From Desulfurivibrio sp044068515 (GTDB lineage: Bacteria; Desulfobacterota; Desulfobulbia; Desulfobulbales; Desulfurivibrionaceae), in assembly GCF_044068515.1 (NCBI RefSeq), contig NZ_JBIPKI010000034.1:1-27766 (forward strand): DNA of 27,766 bases, in the 5' to 3' direction. Each line of letters begins with the position of its first letter. The stretch's first letter is position 1. The notes beneath the pieces are model-generated. The model searched no databases, was not told the origin of the DNA, and saw only the letters and a program-made list of their open reading frames with translations. Shown one piece after another: positions 1 through 7,101 of this stretch. The position numbers were made by a program, and so were the translations under genes.

Positions 1-1
1 G

Positions 2-808
2 GGTGGTCGTGGAAAAGGCCAGGATCACCGTCGAGCAGGGCCTTGACGGCAGCTTCAATTGCTGGAGCCGGCGATCGGCCCCTTCATCGGCCAGCCCCAG
101 CCGGCCGGCCTGCACCGTCAGCCCGGTGGCGGTGGCCAGCAAAAACTCGGCGGCCGGGCTGGCAAAAACAATCCGCAGGTCATGATTCAGCAATACGAAA
201 GGCAGAGTTTCCTCGCCCGCCGCCCGGGCAATGGCCGCGGAACGAGCCCGGTCGGCGGTGATCCGGCTCCCGAGCAGCAGCGCCTGCTGCAGGTGGGGGA
301 CGAAAAAGTTGAAAAAATCGGTTTCCGCTTCGGTGTAGTGGCCCTGATCGCAGGTGCGCTGGACCAGCAACTGGACCGACCGGCCCCCATCCTGAAAAAT
401 GGTGCCGCAAACGCCATGGTGGATATCCTGGGCGCGGGCCCAGTCATTGAAAAATTCGCTGCGATAATAACTGGCCTGGGAGCAACTGAAGTGGAGGTAG
501 GTCGAATAGAGGCGGCCCGGCTTTTTTTGCCGCAGCTCCGGCCGCCAGGGGCAGGTATTGACGAAATGTTCGACGTAGCGCCGATGACAGTTGTCGTCGA
601 TATTGCGCTTGAGGCTGGAAAATACCCGGGTGGCCTCGCGATTCATCACCAGCAGGCGGGCCGAGCGCGAAGCGGTGGCCTTTACCAGCTGATCGAGGAA
701 AACCGGCCAGGCATCGCTGTCGGTGACGGTGCGATAAATGTCGGCGAGCAACCTTTCCCAGTCAAGCTGCTCCCTGAATTTCCGCGGTATGGTAAGCTCG
801 ACGCTCAT
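2..808 (-). CDS. LuxR-family transcriptional regulator, N-terminal sensor part (3' truncated by window edge)
   Basis: The frame is open from ATG 808 to the window edge, about 269 codons. The start is supported by GGAGG seven bases upstream. The protein begins MSVELTIPRKFREQLDWERLL. Its middle (about residues 115-190, with SYYRSEFFNDWARAQDIHHGVCG, then LLVQR, then a helical FFVPHLQQALLL) matches the GAF-like sensor half of stand-alone LuxR/HTH regulators common in proteobacteria. A PAS-like segment (FVLLNHDLRIVFASPAAEFLL) follows. The C-terminal HTH would lie outside the window, so DNA binding is inferred from the family. The last 20 or so in-frame residues (before base 60) look non-native, while a neighbouring frame reads IEAAVKALLDGDPGLFHD, as if one A were missing near base 58. 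The gene may be broken or the sequence may carry an indel. The ligand is unknown. Confidence 0.72.
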   Translation of the reverse strand, partial: MSVELTIPRKFREQLDWERLLADIYRTVTDSDAWPVFLDQLVKATASRSARLLVMNREATRVFSSLKRNIDDNCHRRYVEHFVNTCPWRPELRQKKPGRLYSTYLHFSCSQASYYRSEFFNDWARAQDIHHGVCGTIFQDGGRSVQLLVQRTCDQGHYTEAETDFFNFFVPHLQQALLLGSRITADRARSAAIARAAGEETLPFVLLNHDLRIVFASPAAEFLLATATGLTVQAGRLGLADEGADRRLQQLKLPSRPCSTVILAFSTTT

Positions 809-908
809 GGGACAACCTCCGGCATCTGCCGGCCCTGCCGTGGTTTCAGGAGTCAGGTACCCCGGCCCAAATAATTGGCCCCAAAAGAGATTGTTTGACA
901 ACCCGGCC

Positions 909-937
909 ATGCTAGCGGCAAAATCCCCCCAGGTCAA
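909..937 (-). promoter_or_regulatory. Candidate sigma70 promoter for the LuxR-type regulator
   Basis: On the minus strand TTGACC (932-937) and TAGCAT (909-914) are separated by exactly 17 bases, about 100 bases upstream of the ATG at 808. The match is five of six at -35 and four of six at -10. It is a motif match only. Confidence 0.35.
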
Positions 938-943
938 GCGATA

Positions 944-955
944 AATATCGATATT
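944..955. promoter_or_regulatory. 12-bp perfect palindrome, possible operator
   Basis: AATATCGATATT is a perfect palindrome lying six bases upstream of the candidate -35 box of the LuxR-type gene, where an activator or autoregulator would bind. No protein can be assigned. Confidence 0.25.
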
Positions 956-1057
956 CCCGAAAGATACGACAAGGCAAAGGTTTACGCAATCCCGGCCGCC
1001 GCAATCAGCCTCGCCAAGTCCGGTCAAGTCGGCGGGAGGCCGGCCCGGCCGGCTGGC

Positions 1058-1090
1058 ACAAAAAAGCCCGCGCCTTGATCAGCGCGGGCT
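1058..1090 (-). terminator. Intrinsic terminator of maf
   Basis: A nine-base-pair stem (AGCCCGCGC at 1065-1073 with GCGCGGGCT at 1082-1090) has an eight-base loop. On the minus strand it is followed by a run of six or more U from the A tract at 1060-1065. It lies about 75 bases after the maf stop, in the right orientation. Confidence 0.8.
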
Positions 1091-1166
1091 ATTTTGGTGA
1101 ATTTTTACCGGAAGTCCTGCCGGCCGGGCTTGCTGCTCCGGGAAGGGGCGGAGAAAAAGGGAGGGA

Positions 1167-1772
1167 TTACAAAGAGGCCGGACTGATGATGGCCCGGGCG
1201 GTCAAAGCGGCGATCACCTCGGCCAGGGGCAAGCCGACCACATTGCTGTAGGAGCCCCGGATTTCCCTGACCAGCAGGCCGCCCCGGCCCTGGATGCCAT
1301 AGGCCCCGGCCTTGTCCAGGGGCTCGCCGGTGGCCACGTAGGCCCGGATCAGCGGCTCGCTCAGTTCAGCGAAGCGGACTTCGGTGGCCACCACCTCAGC
1401 CAGGACATCGCGGCCCCGCCGGAGGGCAAAGCCGGTCCAGACCGTGTGCCAGTGGCCGCTCAATGCCGCCAGCATCGCCGCCGCGTCCTCGGGATCGGCG
1501 GGCTTGCCCAGAATCCGGCCGGCCCGGGCCACCACCGTATCGGCGGCCAGCACCCAGCTTGCGGGATGGCGCAGCGCCACCGCCGCCGCTTTTTCCCCGG
1601 CCAGCCGCCGGGCAAAATCGGCCGGGCTTTCCCCTGGCTGGGCCACCTCGGCGATATCGGCCACCGCCAAAGTGAAATCCAGTCCCAACTCGGCCAGCAT
1701 CCGCCGCCGCCGGGGCGAGCCCGAAGCCAGCACCAGGGGCTGGAGCGTCTTGAACAAAGGAGAATCAGTCAT
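1167..1772 (-). CDS. maf: Maf family nucleoside triphosphate pyrophosphatase
   Basis: A cytoplasmic house-cleaning enzyme that hydrolyses non-canonical or excess NTPs to the monophosphate and pyrophosphate. About 201 residues from ATG 1772, the usual Maf length. Visible motifs are the N-terminal LASGSPRRR loop (residues 15-23), the catalytic ADTVV segment with D78, and the C-terminal GEPLDKAGAYGIQGRGG and GSYSNVVGLPL blocks. These resemble the dTTP/UTP-type (YhdE) branch rather than YceF, but substrate specificity is inference. An in-frame TTG four codons upstream (1784) is also open; the ATG is preferred, although no strong ribosome site precedes either. The gene is divergent from the outer-membrane protein gene at 1909 and ends before a clear terminator. 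Confidence 0.93.
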   Translation of the reverse strand: MTDSPLFKTLQPLVLASGSPRRRRMLAELGLDFTLAVADIAEVAQPGESPADFARRLAGEKAAAVALRHPASWVLAADTVVARAGRILGKPADPEDAAAMLAALSGHWHTVWTGFALRRGRDVLAEVVATEVRFAELSEPLIRAYVATGEPLDKAGAYGIQGRGGLLVREIRGSYSNVVGLPLAEVIAALTARAIISPASL

Positions 1773-1908
1773 CCAGGCTCGCAACCTTTGGTCAGGGTTT
1801 CAGCTTTTTACAATCCGGCAGCAAACAGGAGTTGTGCGTCCAACTTCAAGTTGATAACATCTCCCAATCAACCCCACCGGTATCATTTAATTGACAGGAG
1901 GATTGAAC

Positions 1909-2691
1909 ATGCGCTTTTTCCACTATTTGTCGCTGCTTGCCCTGTTGACCTTTTTTTCGGCTGGCGCGGCCTTGGCCGATGAAAGGCTGTCGCTCAAGGC
2001 CGGCTACCTGATGCTGAGCCCGGACGGAACCTTCGCCGCCAGCGGTTCCAACCTGGCCGGCACCCCCATCGACCTGAAAAACGACCTCCGCTATGACGAC
2101 AGCAAGGATTTTTTCGTCGAAGGAGCGCTGCAGCACGGCTCCGTGCGCCTGACCGCCAGCTACACCCCCCTGGAGTTCAGCGGCCAGGGCAGCTTGAACC
2201 GGGAAGTCAACTTCGCCGGCCGCACTTTCAGCGGCACCGCCCAGAGCGCCAGCAACGTCGAAATCGACCTCATCGACCTGGGTCTCACCTGGTTCCTGAT
2301 CAACCCCGACCATCTGCCCTTCAAGCTCCAACTGGGTCCGGAAATCGCCGTCAAGCTGGTCATGGCCGACATGACCCTGAGCGGCGAATCTACCGCGGCC
2401 CCGGGCCTGAGAATCACCGAAAAGGAATCGGGCACGGTACCGGTCCCCACCCTGGGCGCCCGGGCCCGTCTCGGCATCTCCGATTTGCTGGCGATCAGCG
2501 GCCGCGTCGGCTACTTGGAGTTCGACAACAACCGCTTCTTCGACCTCGACGGCCAGCTCGAATTTTCGCCCGTCCCCCTGGTCGGCATCTTCGGGGGCTA
2601 TCGCTACCTGGACATCAAGGTCGATGAATCCGATGTTTTCATCGACGCCAGCTTCTCCGGCCCCTATCTCGGCGCCTTCGTAAGGTTCTAA
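1909..2691 (+). CDS. Putative outer-membrane beta-barrel protein
   Basis: 260 residues. ATG 1909 is chosen because AGGAGG (1896-1901) sits seven bases upstream and a textbook signal peptide begins there (MRFFHYLSLLALLTFFSAGAA, then LA and probable cleavage before DERL). An in-frame TTG at 1891 would overlap the ribosome site. The mature part alternates polar and hydrophobic residues in short strands (LKAGYLML, VEGALQHGSVRLTASY, GARARLGI, AISGRVGYLEF, GIFGGYRYLDIKV) and ends in a C-terminal phenylalanine (GAFVRF), the usual BAM recognition signal. These features support a small, roughly 8-10-stranded barrel in the outer membrane. No specific substrate or family name is recognised. It converges on the aconitase gene with only a 13-base gap and no obvious hairpin terminator. 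Confidence 0.8.
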   Translation: MRFFHYLSLLALLTFFSAGAALADERLSLKAGYLMLSPDGTFAASGSNLAGTPIDLKNDLRYDDSKDFFVEGALQHGSVRLTASYTPLEFSGQGSLNREVNFAGRTFSGTAQSASNVEIDLIDLGLTWFLINPDHLPFKLQLGPEIAVKLVMADMTLSGESTAAPGLRITEKESGTVPVPTLGARARLGISDLLAISGRVGYLEFDNNRFFDLDGQLEFSPVPLVGIFGGYRYLDIKVDESDVFIDASFSGPYLGAFVRF

Positions 2692-2704
2692 GCCCTTTTT
2701 TTCT

Positions 2705-4624
2705 TTATTGCCGGGAGGCCCAGTTCAACAACCCGCCCGCCAAAAGAATCTCGCGGTGGCGGGGCGAAACCTCGAGCCGCACCGGAATGCGCTGTTCGCC
2801 GACTTCCACCTCCAGGGTCTCGGCTCCGGCGGCGATCTGCTCGCGCAGGCCGGGAATCCGCACCTTATCGCCCTGGCCGATCCGCTCATAATCGGCGGGA
2901 TCGCCGAAGGTCAAGGGGATGATGCCGAAGTTGATCAGGTTGGCCTTGTGGATCCGGGCGAAACTCTTGACCAGCTTGACCTCGACCCCGAGATAGCGCG
3001 GAGCCAGGGCGGCATGCTCGCGGGACGAACCCTGGCCGTAGTTGTCGCCGCCAACCACCAGGCCCGGCCCCCGCTGGCGGGCCCGCTGGACGAAATCGGG
3101 ATCCACCGCCTCGTAAACGAACTCGCTGATCGCCGGCACGTTGCTGCGCAGAGGCAGCACCCGGGCCCCGGCGGGCATGATATGGTCGGTGGTGATATTG
3201 TCTTCCACCTTGAGCAGCACCTCGCCCTGCCATTCGGCGGGCGGGGCGGCGAAATCGGGAAAGGGGGCGATATTGGGCCCGCGCATGATCTCCACCGAAC
3301 TGCCGTCCGGCAGGGGCGGCTCGATCCGGGTATCTCCCGGCAGGTAGCGCTCGGGCAGCTTGAATTCGGGATACGCCCCCAAATCGCGGGGATCGGTGAT
3401 CTTGCCGGTGATCGCCGCCGCCACCGCCACCTCGGGGCTGCAGAGATAGACCTGGTCGTTCTTGGTCCCGCTGCGGCCGGGGAAGTTGCGGGGGAAGGTG
3501 CGCAGGGAAATGGCCCCGGTGGGCGGCGCCTGGCCCATGCCGATGCAGCCCAGGCAACCGGCCTGGTGGACCCGGGCCCCGGCCCGGACCAGGGTCAGCA
3601 TGTCGCCCTGGGCGGTAAGATTTTCCAACACCTGGCGGCTGCCGGGGTTGATCTCGAAGCTGACGTCGCGGCTGACTTCCCGGGTTTCCAGGGTCTTGGC
3701 CACCACCATCAGGTCGCGCAGGGACGAGTTGGAACAGGAACCCACCAGCACCTGGGCCACCGGCTTGCCCGCCACCTCGCGCACCGGCACCACGTTGTCC
3801 GGCGAGGAGGGACAGGCGATCAGGGGTTCCAGGGCCGCCAGGTCGATTTCCATGACCTCGTCGTACACCGCGTCCGGGTCGGCGACCAGTTCCACCCAGC
3901 CTTCGGCCCGGCCCTCGCTTTCCAGAAAGGCCCGGGTGTTGGCGTCGGAGGGGAAAACGGAGCTGGTGGCCCCCAATTCAGCCCCGAAATTGGTGATCGA
4001 AGCCCGGTCGGTCACCGACAGCTCGGCCACCCCCGGCCCGAAATATTCCATCACGTAGCCGACCCCGCCCTTGACCGACAGCCGGCGCAACACCTCCAGC
4101 AGGACATCGCGGGCCGAAACCCAGGGGGAGAGCTTGCCGGTCAGTTTGACCCCGTAAATCCGGGGCATCACCAGGTAAAAGGGCCGGCCTGCCATGGCCA
4201 TGGCGACATCGAGCCCCCCCGCCCCCATGGCCAGCATGCCCAGGCCGCCGCCGGTGGGGGTGTGGCTGTCGGAACCGAGCAGGGTCTTGCCCGGCAGGCC
4301 GAAGCGCTCCAGGTGAACCTGGTGGGAGATGCCGTTGCCCGGCGGGGAGAAATAAAGGCCGTACTTGCGGGCCACCGACTGGAGAAAGCGGTGGTCGTCG
4401 GCGTTGCGGAAATCGGATTGGATCAGGTTGTGATCGACATAGCAGACCGACAGCTCGGTCTTCACCCGGGGAATGCCGATGGCCTCGAATTCCAGGTAGG
4501 CCATGGTGCCGGTGGCATCCTGGGTTAAAGTCTGGTCGATGCGAATCCCGATCTCGCGGCCCTTGACCAACTCGCCTTCCACCAGGTGGGCGGCGAGAAT
4601 CTTTTCCGTAACGGTCTGTCCCAT
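2705..4624 (-). CDS. Aconitate hydratase, short Aquifex-type
   Basis: Interconverts citrate and isocitrate in the TCA cycle using a [4Fe-4S] cluster. 639 residues, much shorter than AcnA (about 890) or AcnB (about 865), fitting the compact aconitase of Aquifex and Desulfobacterota in which LeuC-like and LeuD-like parts are fused. Visible are GSDSHTPTGGG (117-127), cluster ligands C297 (VGSCSNSS), C357 and C360 (GCLGCIGMG), a second LeuC-like region through about 410, and the swivel domain with DNYGQGSSREHAAL (about 527-540). The start ATG 4624 is preceded by AAGGAG about ten bases upstream. It is monocistronic and divergent from glnB. A homoaconitase or isopropylmalate isomerase role is possible from homology but less likely, since those are normally split or carry a different substrate loop. 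Confidence 0.92.
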   Translation of the reverse strand: MGQTVTEKILAAHLVEGELVKGREIGIRIDQTLTQDATGTMAYLEFEAIGIPRVKTELSVCYVDHNLIQSDFRNADDHRFLQSVARKYGLYFSPPGNGISHQVHLERFGLPGKTLLGSDSHTPTGGGLGMLAMGAGGLDVAMAMAGRPFYLVMPRIYGVKLTGKLSPWVSARDVLLEVLRRLSVKGGVGYVMEYFGPGVAELSVTDRASITNFGAELGATSSVFPSDANTRAFLESEGRAEGWVELVADPDAVYDEVMEIDLAALEPLIACPSSPDNVVPVREVAGKPVAQVLVGSCSNSSLRDLMVVAKTLETREVSRDVSFEINPGSRQVLENLTAQGDMLTLVRAGARVHQAGCLGCIGMGQAPPTGAISLRTFPRNFPGRSGTKNDQVYLCSPEVAVAAAITGKITDPRDLGAYPEFKLPERYLPGDTRIEPPLPDGSSVEIMRGPNIAPFPDFAAPPAEWQGEVLLKVEDNITTDHIMPAGARVLPLRSNVPAISEFVYEAVDPDFVQRARQRGPGLVVGGDNYGQGSSREHAALAPRYLGVEVKLVKSFARIHKANLINFGIIPLTFGDPADYERIGQGDKVRIPGLREQIAAGAETLEVEVGEQRIPVRLEVSPRHREILLAGGLLNWASRQ

Positions 4625-4685
4625 GTCTTAGCGCTCCTTTCTTAGTCCGATTGCCAATGACGGCATTAATGGCGATTAAAGGTCT

Positions 4686-4740
4686 GGCGGGTCCCAAGGC
4701 TGGCTGCGTTCCACCTTGCACCCGCCCCCCGCGCGGGGGG
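4686..4740. other. Nested hairpin plus 16-bp GC palindrome (candidate 5'-UTR structure or small RNA)
   Basis: GGCGGGT (4686-4692) pairs with ACCCGCC (4720-4726), and inside it CAAGG (4695-4699) pairs with CCTTG (4714-4718). This is followed by the perfect palindrome CCCCCCGCGCGGGGGG (4725-4740). On the minus strand this would be the 5' leader of the aconitase gene. On the plus strand it would be the body of a short transcript ending at the hairpin at 4810-4842. No known RNA family is recognised. Confidence 0.4.
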
Positions 4741-4809
4741 TCCAACTATTACCATAGAACGAGCCGTTTGTACATCCCGGCGGGTCGGAGGATAAAACAG
4801 GCCGAAGGT

Positions 4810-4842
4810 CCGGGCGGCGCAGCTTGCCGCGCCCGGTTTTTT
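4810..4842 (+). terminator. Terminator-like hairpin upstream of glnB
   Basis: CCGGGC pairs with GCCCGG across a small internal GGC/GCC stem, followed directly by six T (4837-4842). No protein gene on the plus strand lies upstream within this gap, so it ends either an unannotated short RNA or a glnB leader (attenuator). Confidence 0.6.
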
Positions 4843-4942
4843 CTTGTTATTTACCGCGGTTCTCCATTAAGATTGAAGGTCTGGGAAGAGCTTACGCGGA
4901 TCAGGGGAAACCTTGCAACTTGGACCCGCCGGGGAGTCGGAC

Positions 4943-5281
4943 ATGAAGAAAATTGAAGCGATCATCAAGCCCTTCAGGCTGGACAAGGTCAAGGATGCCC
5001 TGAACAAGATCGGCATCAAGGGCATGACCATCACCGAAGTCAAGGGTTACGGGCGCCAGCGGGGCCACACCGAGGTGTACCGGGGCGCCGAATACGTGGT
5101 CGACTTCATCCCCAAGATCAAGATCGAAGTGATCGTGGAGTCGGCCCAGGCAGCCCAGGTGGTGGAATGCATCCGCGAGGCGGCCAACAGCGGCAAGATC
5201 GGCGACGGCAAGATATTCGTGATGCCGGTGGAAGAAGTGATCCGGGTGCGCACCGGAGAGCGGGGCCCCGAAGCCATCTGA
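4943..5281 (+). CDS. glnB: Nitrogen regulatory protein P-II
   Basis: Trimeric signal protein that senses 2-oxoglutarate, ATP/ADP and, through uridylylation, glutamine, and then controls targets such as glutamine synthetase regulation or ammonium transport. 112 residues from ATG 4943, the exact family length, with GGGGAG six bases upstream. Seen directly are N-terminal MKKIEAIIKPFRLD, the T-loop GYGRQRGHTEVYRGAEY with the uridylylation tyrosine Y51, and the B-loop GKIGDGKIFVMPVEEVIRVRTGE. No amtB, glnA or nif gene is adjacent, which makes GlnB a reasonable name, but GlnK cannot be excluded. Three bases after the stop begins a 109-nt palindromic repeat that may shape the 3' end of the message. 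Confidence 0.95.
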   Translation: MKKIEAIIKPFRLDKVKDALNKIGIKGMTITEVKGYGRQRGHTEVYRGAEYVVDFIPKIKIEVIVESAQAAQVVECIREAANSGKIGDGKIFVMPVEEVIRVRTGERGPEAI

Positions 5282-5283
5282 AT

Positions 5284-5392
5284 CGTAAACGTCCGGCAGC
5301 ACCGCCTCTTTGGGCGATCAGCCTCCGCGGCATACCAAAGTATAGCCGCGCAGGCTGCTTGCCCAAATAGACGGCACTGCCGAACGTTTACG
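5284..5392. repeat. 109-nt hairpin repeat, copy 1 (after glnB)
   Basis: Nearly the whole segment folds on itself. The outer 16-base arms (5284-5299 with 5377-5392) pair with one G-T wobble, TTTGGGC (5309-5315) pairs with GCCCAAA (5361-5367), CAGCCT with AGGCTG, CGCGGC with GCCGCG, and ATAC with GTAT around a CAAA loop. A second copy of identical length lies at 26361-26469. The two share GCAGCACCGC, GGGCGATC, GCTTGCCC and CGGCACTGC, while the outer arms and apical stem differ but remain complementary. No U-run follows, so it is not a simple terminator. Confidence 0.85.
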
Positions 5393-5511
5393 GGTTTGTG
5401 CAAGCATGATTGCCGACGGGCTGGGTTGCGTTGACTCGATTCGAATCAGGTTGTTTTGCTTGTGGGGCCATACAGTTTGGGAAGAAGGCGGGCGATGAGA
5501 GGAAATCCGGT

Positions 5512-7011
5512 TTGAAATTCAGCGAGTCACCCCTGGCCTGGCTGCGCCGGCAGCATGAGCGGCTCCAGACTTGGATCTGGCAGAACTCGGTCGCCGCCGA
5601 CCCCTTGTGGCAACGCTGGCTGCGCGATTTCTTGCGGGTGCTGCTGATTTTCGGCCGGGAATTCGACCGGGACCGGATTCCCCTGCGGGCCAGCGCTCTG
5701 ACCTTTACCATCATCCTTTCCCTGGTCCCCACCCTGGCCCTGGGCACCGCCGTGCTCAAGGGGTTGGGGGCCGGGGACCAGATGCGCCACGCGGCCCACC
5801 GTTTCGTCGACCAGATGGAATCGCCCACCATCCTCTGGAGAGATTCCTCCGAAATCCCTCGCCCATCTGTGGCCCAGGATTCCCCCCCGCCCGTAACCAA
5901 GCCTCTGGAGATTCCCGACAATGGCGAGGGAATCTCCGCCCCCGCGACATCCGAACCCGACCAGGAGCCGCCCGCCCCGCCGGCCGAAGAAGCTCCCCGG
6001 CTGGAACAGACCAGCGCCATGCACCTGCGCCAGGCCATCGACCAGATCTTCGACTATGTCGATCGCACCGATTTCACCACTCTGGGCGCCTTCGGGGTCG
6101 TCGGCCTGGTGATGGCGGTGGTTTTTGTTTTAGGCAGCATCGAACGTTCGATGAACGCCATCTGGCACACCGCCGGCAGTCGGCCCATGGGCCGCCGGGT
6201 CATGGATTACTTGTCCATGATGATCCTGCTGCCCCTGGCGATCAACTTGACTCTGGCCACCGAGGCCACCCTGCAAAGCGAGGCCTTGCAGGAACGCCTG
6301 CAGATCTTCCTGCCGGTAGGCGGCATAGAGCAGTTTTTCATCAGCCTGATGCCGCTGCTCCTGCTGACCCTGACCTTCACCGTCCTCTACCGTTTTCTCC
6401 CCAACACCCGGGTCAAGATAACCCCGGCCCTGATCGGCGGTCTTTTCGGGGCGTTGGCCTGGCTGATTATCCAAAGTATTTATCTCAAGCTGCAGATCGG
6501 AGTGGCCCGCTACAACGCTATTTACGGTTCCTTCGCCACCCTGCCCCTTTTTCTGATCTGGCTGCAGTTGTGCTGGATCATCTTTCTGTCCGGGGCGGAA
6601 ATGGCCTTTGCCGTCCAGGCCCGTCGCAGCTACCGGCTGGACGACACCGATATTTCTCCGGTCAACAAGCTGACCCTGGCCTTCGCCATCCTCTCTGTTA
6701 TCCATCGCGACTTCAAGGCACGCCAGGTCTGCGACCCGACGCGGCTGGCAATGAAACTGCGCCAGCCGGAACTGGTAATCAACCAGGTGGCGGCAATTTT
6801 AGCCGGTGTCGGCCTGATCCGCTGGGTAAGCGAGGATGACAAGGGCAGCGGTTACCTGCTGGGTACGGACCTGGAAAAGGTTCCCCCCACCGAGGTCTTG
6901 GACCTGATCATGGGCACCGACATTCCTCCGATCCGCGGGGCGGCGCTGGTCAAGGAAGCCATGGCCGCGGCCAGCCAGGCCTTAAGCAACCAATCTCTGG
7001 AACAAATTTAG
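5512..7011 (+). CDS. YihY/BrkB family inner-membrane protein with C-terminal extension
   Basis: 499 residues from TTG 5512, which is chosen because GAGAGGAAA lies just upstream. An in-frame TTG at 5410 would extend into low-quality sequence next to the repeat. The family core shows RIPLRASALTFTIILSLVPTLALG (first membrane segment), several later hydrophobic helices, and the signature YGSFATLPLFLIWLQLCWIIFLSGAEMAF. E. coli YihY has about 290 residues. This protein adds a proline-rich, acidic loop between the first two helices (about residues 105-165, SPPPVTKP to PPAPPAEEAP) and a soluble C-terminal region of roughly 100 residues (from about 400) with a winged-helix look. The family was once called ribonuclease BN, but the function is unsettled, so no activity is asserted. 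Confidence 0.85.
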   Translation: MKFSESPLAWLRRQHERLQTWIWQNSVAADPLWQRWLRDFLRVLLIFGREFDRDRIPLRASALTFTIILSLVPTLALGTAVLKGLGAGDQMRHAAHRFVDQMESPTILWRDSSEIPRPSVAQDSPPPVTKPLEIPDNGEGISAPATSEPDQEPPAPPAEEAPRLEQTSAMHLRQAIDQIFDYVDRTDFTTLGAFGVVGLVMAVVFVLGSIERSMNAIWHTAGSRPMGRRVMDYLSMMILLPLAINLTLATEATLQSEALQERLQIFLPVGGIEQFFISLMPLLLLTLTFTVLYRFLPNTRVKITPALIGGLFGALAWLIIQSIYLKLQIGVARYNAIYGSFATLPLFLIWLQLCWIIFLSGAEMAFAVQARRSYRLDDTDISPVNKLTLAFAILSVIHRDFKARQVCDPTRLAMKLRQPELVINQVAAILAGVGLIRWVSEDDKGSGYLLGTDLEKVPPTEVLDLIMGTDIPPIRGAALVKEAMAAASQALSNQSLEQI

Positions 7012-7038
7012 GTTCAGGGCTGTGCTCCCCGGAAATCA

Positions 7039-7084
7039 GGGACAGATTTGAACATCCCGGGGACAGCTTGCTAATCTGTCCCCT
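7039..7084. repeat. Palindromic GGGACAGATT-type repeat between convergent genes
   Basis: GGGACAGATT (7039-7048) and AATCTGTCCC (7073-7082) form a ten-base-pair perfect inverted repeat around a 24-base centre that holds another GGGGACAG. It lies between the ends of the YihY gene and the RfaH-like gene, so it may also act as a two-way terminator. A related imperfect palindrome is at 21657-21681. Confidence 0.65.
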
Positions 7085-7101
7085 CATGCCCGACTTTTGT
7101 C

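Larger units (their letters stand above)
809..1166. other. Intergenic region between the LuxR-type gene and maf
   Basis: About 360 bases without a convincing gene. It holds the maf terminator (1058-1090), a sigma70-like promoter pointing at the LuxR-type gene (909-937) and a 12-bp palindrome next to that promoter (944-955). The remainder is GC-rich with no recognised feature. Confidence 0.6.
4625..4942. other. Divergent intergenic region between aconitase and glnB
   Basis: About 318 bases without a protein gene. It contains a nested hairpin and a 16-bp GC palindrome (4686-4740) and a terminator-like hairpin on the plus strand (4810-4842). A weak plus-strand promoter-like pair, TTGCCA (4651-4656) and GATTAA (4674-4679) with a 17-base spacer, precedes them. 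The glnB promoter must lie after 4842, but no convincing -35/-10 or -24/-12 pair was found there. Confidence 0.5.

Noticed and set aside
59..874. 271-codon plus-strand frame at the left edge
   Set aside because: The minus strand encodes a recognisable LuxR-type sensor region with a ribosome site, so this frame is its shadow.
2708..4528. 606-codon open frame on the plus strand opposite aconitase
   Set aside because: Its product is His/Gly/Pro/Gln-rich with no family match, and the other strand encodes a complete aconitase with all cluster ligands.
4880..4900. Possible sigma54 -24/-12 site before glnB
   Set aside because: Only GG and GC at the right spacing are present; TGGCAC and TTGC are not matched well enough.
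5436..5455. TTCGAATC segment resembling a tRNA T-loop
   Set aside because: The flanking bases do not form a T stem and no acceptor or anticodon arm could be fitted.
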